DNA of 64,000 nucleotides, taken from NCBI GenBank assembly GCA_963715675.1, contig OY970265.1:4588001-4652000 (forward strand), given 5' to 3'. The notes under the pieces are model-generated. The model made no database searches, had not been told where the DNA came from, and was given only the letters and a program-made list of their open reading frames with translations. Shown piece after piece: positions 60,780 to 64,000 of the stretch. Origin of the DNA: DASVWZ01 sp963715675. GTDB lineage: Bacteria; Acidobacteriota; Terriglobia; Terriglobales; Acidobacteriaceae. The position numbers and the translations under genes are program-made. Numbering within the stretch: the first letter of the stretch is position 1; each line of letters begins with the position of its first letter.

Positions 60780-61719
60780 CGCCCTACAAAGATCGGAAGC
60801 CGAACGGTCCGGGACCCAGGTTCCGCGATCGTCGCTAGCGACCGAGGTACTGCAGGCTGCCGAGCGCGAGGCAGCGGCAGAACGCGAAATGAGCGCGGTG
60901 TCCGAACTGCCGGCCCTGGAACAGGAAGTGCTCCAGGAACTTCAAACCCCAGCGGAGTTTTCGGCCAGGGATGCGAGCGACCTGTTCAAACAGTTCCAGT
61001 CTTTGCAGATTTCGTTGCCTCCGCAAAGCAGCCTCGTATGCCTGACGGACAAAGAAAGTCTGGCTGCTGAGAAATTCCGCTTCCTTGGGGTCCGCTTGCG
61101 GCAGCTCCGGCAGAACCAGAATCTCAAGAAAGTGCTGATCACGAGCTCCATTCCTCAAGAGGGCAAGACTATGGTGGCTGCCAACCTGGCCTGCACGCTC
61201 GCACGGAGAACGCAGCAGAGAACCCTGCTACTGGAGGGAGACCTGCGGCGGCCATCGCTCTCGCAAGTGTTCGGGCTGGGCAAGATTTCGGGCATGAGTG
61301 AATGGTTACAAGGCGAGCGCGGCCCTGCAACCAGCATCTACTACCTGGAAGAGCCAGGTTTCTGGATCCTGCCGGCCGGCATCGCCACAAGGAATCCTCT
61401 GGAACTCATGCAATCCGGGAAGCTCCCTGCGCTCATGGACCAATTGGCCGCCTGGTTCGACTGGATCGTCATCGATTCTCCCCCTGTGCTGCCACTTGCC
61501 GACACGAGCCTCTGGATGCGGTTGGCGGACGGCATCCTCTTGATTACCCGCCAAGGAACTTCCGAAAAGCAGCAGTTGCAAAAAGGACTCGAGGCGATCG
61601 AACGCAAGAAGTTGATTGGTGCATTGTTGAACTGCTCTACAAGCACGGCGCACAGCAACTACTACTATCACTACCCTCCACCCGCTGCTTCACAGCCGGA
61701 TGACAGTTCGACAAAGTAG
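60763..61719 (+). CDS. CpsD/CapB-like tyrosine kinase (BY-kinase)
   Basis: Encodes 318 residues. Walker A in SSIPQEGKTMVAANLACTLA, Walker A' in LLLEGDLRRPSLSQVFGLG, Walker B in DWIVIDSPPVLPLADTSL. A C-terminal Tyr cluster (SNYYYHYPPP) is the autophosphorylation region. The N-terminal 90 residues are helical and Glu/Ala-rich. It regulates polymer length and export with the GumC-like partner. The 17-base overlap with the ATPase gene indicates co-translation. Confidence 0.92.
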   Translation: MSQLFDALQRSEAERSGTQVPRSSLATEVLQAAEREAAAEREMSAVSELPALEQEVLQELQTPAEFSARDASDLFKQFQSLQISLPPQSSLVCLTDKESLAAEKFRFLGVRLRQLRQNQNLKKVLITSSIPQEGKTMVAANLACTLARRTQQRTLLLEGDLRRPSLSQVFGLGKISGMSEWLQGERGPATSIYYLEEPGFWILPAGIATRNPLELMQSGKLPALMDQLAAWFDWIVIDSPPVLPLADTSLWMRLADGILLITRQGTSEKQQLQKGLEAIERKKLIGALLNCSTSTAHSNYYYHYPPPAASQPDDSSTK

Positions 61720-61859
61720 CTAACTGCAATCGAACCAGCCGCCTCTTTCAATTCCATGGGCAAATCGGCTCAACGGACAATCCCCCATCTCCCCAACAAC
61801 CAAACTCAGTCATCGGTTCCTGCCCCTCGAAACAGGATGCGGAACAATCGGAGGAAGTC

Positions 61860-63014
61860 GTGAATCTGCGACGCTTGGGTAATGGCTCCAATCCAGGAGA
61901 CCCTCAATTAGATTCGGTATCGTTTGGAGAACGCGAGGTCCTGAACGAAGGGACCTTCAAGCGGATGATCGCCATCGAGCGCAAGCGAACAGAGCGTTCC
62001 CGAACACCGTTCCTGCTCATGCTGCTGGATATGGGTAACCAGCAGCCTTCGGAGAAGAACGGAAAAGCTCTCGACAGTATCGTCTCGGCCCTGCTGGCCT
62101 CCACTAGGGAGACCGACGTAACCGGCTGGTACAAAAACCGGGCCACGGTTGGCGTGATGTTCACGGGCCTTGCGGTGGTTGACAAGAACTCACTCCTGAG
62201 CACCATGTTAACCAGGATAAGCAACACGCTCCGCGACAACTTGACGTTCGAACAATTCAGCCAAATCAGTATCTCGTTTCACTTCTTCCCGGACGATTGG
62301 GATCATGAAATCTCTGAACGTCCGAGCAATCCGACCCTATACCCAGATTTGTCAAGCCCCGATAACGCCAAACGGTTTCTTTCGGGTGTAAAGCGGATGA
62401 TGGATGTTGTGGGCAGCGCGCTCGCTCTCATCGTTTTCGCCCCCTTCCTTTTGGTGATTGCCCTGGCGATCAAAGTGTCGTCCAAAGGGCCGGTGCTGTT
62501 TAGACAACAACGGGTCGGACGGCACGGTAAACGTTTCACCTTCCTGAAATTCCGCTCGATGTACGTCGGCAATGATGCCAGCGTTCATCGGGAGTATGTG
62601 ACAAAACTAATCGCCGGCGAGGCGAAGCGTATCCCGTCCAATGGGAATGGCGAGGGTGTATTCAAGCTTGCGAACGACAAGAGGATCACGCCAGTGGGAA
62701 TGTTGTTGCGCAAAACCAGCTTGGACGAACTACCGCAGTTTCTGAATGTTCTCAAGGGGGACATGTCGCTGGTCGGCCCCCGCCCGGCGATCCCCTATGA
62801 AGTGGCGGCTTATCAAACGTGGCACCGCCGCCGCGTATTGGAAGTTAAGCCAGGAATTACCGGCTTGTGGCAGGTTAACGGTCGCAGCCGCATCAAATTC
62901 GACGAGATGGTGCGCCTGGACTTGAAATATGCCAAGACGTGGTCGCTTTGGACCGATGTGAAGATCCTCCTGCGCACGCCTGTGGTTGTGGTATTCGGCG
63001 ACGGCGCTTACTGA
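61860..63014 (+). CDS. Undecaprenyl-phosphate sugar-1-phosphate transferase with extra N-terminal domain
   Basis: Encodes 384 residues from GTG at 61860 (GGAGGA upstream). The bacterial sugar transferase domain fills about 180-384: KRMMDVVGSALALIVFAPFL, PVLFRQQRVGRHGKRFTFLK, FRSMYV, LRKTSLDELPQFLNVLKGDM, SLVGPRPAIPYE. It initiates the repeat unit by loading a sugar phosphate on the lipid carrier. Residues about 20-150 (REVLNEGTFKRMIAIERKRT, FLLMLLDMG, KNRATVGVMFTGL) look like a degenerate GGDEF-type domain without the GGDEF motif; usual WecA-type or WcaJ-type partners have membrane segments or a CoA-binding fold there. The function of this domain is not known. Confidence 0.9.
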   Translation: MNLRRLGNGSNPGDPQLDSVSFGEREVLNEGTFKRMIAIERKRTERSRTPFLLMLLDMGNQQPSEKNGKALDSIVSALLASTRETDVTGWYKNRATVGVMFTGLAVVDKNSLLSTMLTRISNTLRDNLTFEQFSQISISFHFFPDDWDHEISERPSNPTLYPDLSSPDNAKRFLSGVKRMMDVVGSALALIVFAPFLLVIALAIKVSSKGPVLFRQQRVGRHGKRFTFLKFRSMYVGNDASVHREYVTKLIAGEAKRIPSNGNGEGVFKLANDKRITPVGMLLRKTSLDELPQFLNVLKGDMSLVGPRPAIPYEVAAYQTWHRRRVLEVKPGITGLWQVNGRSRIKFDEMVRLDLKYAKTWSLWTDVKILLRTPVVVVFGDGAY

Positions 63015-63033
63015 ACAAAGTCCTCAAATCTAT

Positions 63034-64000
63034 ATGTCAACTCAAATTCATTCTGCGCGAGAAGTTCTTGACGCGGCCTCGGCCGCTCCCACACAAAAGG
63101 CGAGCGGTGACGCTGTGATCAGGTTTGGCGTAATCGGATACGGCTACTGGGGTCCGAACGTGGTCAGAAACCTTGATCAGTTGGACGGGTCCGAAGTGGT
63201 GGCCGTTTGTGACAAGAGCCCAGCGGCGCGAAAGAAAGTTCAAAAGGCCTACTCGCACGTCATCACGACCTCGGAATCTGCCGAACTGATTGCCTCGACG
63301 GAAATCGATGCGATCGCCGTGGTGACTCCGGTGTGGACCCACTACGAACTCACCAAGGCCGCACTGGAAAACGGGAAACACGTATTTGTCGAAAAACCCT
63401 TCACCAGCAATTCGGCTCAGGCCGAAGAACTCATCAATCTGGCAGCCAAGAAAAATCTCAAGATCATGGTGGACCACACTTTTCTCTTTACTGGAGCAGT
63501 GAAGAAGATCGGCCAACTGCTCGAGGAAGGCACGCTCGGAAATATCTACTATTACGATTCCACCAGGGTCAACCTGGGGCTGTTCCAGCACGATGTGAAC
63601 GTGGTTTGGGATCTCGCTCCGCATGATCTCTCGATCATCGATCATCTCATCAAGGAAAGTCCGGAAGCGCTTGTCGCCACCGGACAGACCCATCTGAACG
63701 ATCATGAGGATGTGGCGTTTATCACCATCTATTTTCCCAATAACATCATTGCCCACATCAACGTCAACTGGCTCTCGCCGGTGAAGATCCGCACTACGCT
63801 GATCGGCTGCGAGAAAAAGATGCTGGTGTGGAATGACCTGGAAGCCGACGAAAAGATCAAGGTCTACGACAAAGGCGTGAACATCACCAGCCGGGAAGGT
63901 CTCTACAACCTGTTGGTGAACTACCGCTCCGGCGATATGTGGGCACCTCAAGTGGAACAGGTCGAGGCGCTCAAGCAGGAACTCACCTATTTCTTGGACT
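63034..64000 (+). CDS. Gfo/Idh/MocA family oxidoreductase (3' end outside window)
   Basis: A frame open from the ATG at 63034 to the window end, 322 codons. After a 30-residue leader comes the NAD(P) fold GVIGYGYWGPNVVRN, then the lysine motif GKHVFVEKPFTSNSAQAEEL. Members oxidise sugar nucleotides or modify amino sugars, for example WlbA or similar. It begins 19 bases after the sugar transferase stop, so it is part of the operon and probably makes an unusual sugar for the repeat unit. An open frame on the opposite strand (63037-63951) is its shadow. Confidence 0.88.
   Translation, partial: MSTQIHSAREVLDAASAAPTQKASGDAVIRFGVIGYGYWGPNVVRNLDQLDGSEVVAVCDKSPAARKKVQKAYSHVITTSESAELIASTEIDAIAVVTPVWTHYELTKAALENGKHVFVEKPFTSNSAQAEELINLAAKKNLKIMVDHTFLFTGAVKKIGQLLEEGTLGNIYYYDSTRVNLGLFQHDVNVVWDLAPHDLSIIDHLIKESPEALVATGQTHLNDHEDVAFITIYFPNNIIAHINVNWLSPVKIRTTLIGCEKKMLVWNDLEADEKIKVYDKGVNITSREGLYNLLVNYRSGDMWAPQVEQVEALKQELTYFLD

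Noticed and set aside
63037..63951. 304-codon minus-strand open frame near the right edge
   Set aside because: Antisense of the Gfo/Idh/MocA oxidoreductase, which is open to the window end with NAD-binding and EKP motifs.
1..64000. CRISPR array
   Set aside because: Repeated DNA in the window is in-frame coding repeat (propeller, FG-GAP, Ig-like), not regularly spaced repeats with unique spacers; no cas genes.

Overview
The window looks like chromosomal DNA of a soil acidobacterium (Acidobacteriota, probably class Terriglobia). Evidence: a very long Oar-type TonB receptor with an N-terminal carboxypeptidase-like domain, YXWXGXW-repeat and choice-of-anchor-D surface proteins, a VPEGG-type C-terminal sorting signal, large families of secreted beta-propellers, a PknB-type kinase fused to TolB-like/TPR regions, and moderately high GC with Shine-Dalgarno-led genes. 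Placement below phylum is inference.

Layout. 1-187: tail of a membrane protein. 333-3213: a complete mobile element with 27-bp perfect terminal inverted repeats and 8-bp target duplications. It carries an IS1-like transposase plus four passenger genes, one of them a ClpP/SppA-fold serine protease. 3.4-18.1 kb: single housekeeping and surface genes (TonB receptor, glpD, patatin, YXWXGXW protein, phosphoesterase, S74 tail-fibre-like protein, and a translationally coupled aminotransferase/pckA pair). A 144-bp MITE (11294-11437) has ends and target duplications of the same kind as the 2.9-kb element.

18.4-25.5 kb: a tight operon for an extracellular polysaccharide: UDP-GlcNAc 2-epimerase, processive GT2 synthase, a membrane-anchored bactofilin-like protein, a periplasmic deacetylase-like protein, a YaiO-like barrel and a multipass membrane protein. 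Most junctions are 4-bp overlaps. 25.7-28.7 kb: two Flp pilin genes and a receptor Ser/Thr kinase.

29.0-46.5 kb: an expanded family of secreted eight-repeat PQQ-like beta-propellers (seven genes) and one FG-GAP/Ig-like giant. Four genes share a structured leader, including the non-homologous FG-GAP gene. Embedded in this stretch are a GalT-like gene, a MarR-YceI-pirin operon and a three-gene small-protein/TM2/lipoprotein operon.

46.5-64.0 kb: a PEP-CTERM/exopolysaccharide-type locus: PrsT-like TPR lipoprotein, a substrate-like VPEGG protein, Fn3 proteins, a LuxR-type regulator with a degenerate receiver, an UpxY/NusG-like antiterminator, an NtrC-like regulator lacking GAFTGA, then Wza-like export protein, outer-membrane barrel, GumC-like chain-length protein, ExeA-like ATPase, CpsD-like kinase, sugar transferase and a Gfo/Idh/MocA oxidoreductase cut by the window end. 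The order antiterminator, regulator, export machine, priming transferase suggests one exopolysaccharide operon under dedicated regulation.
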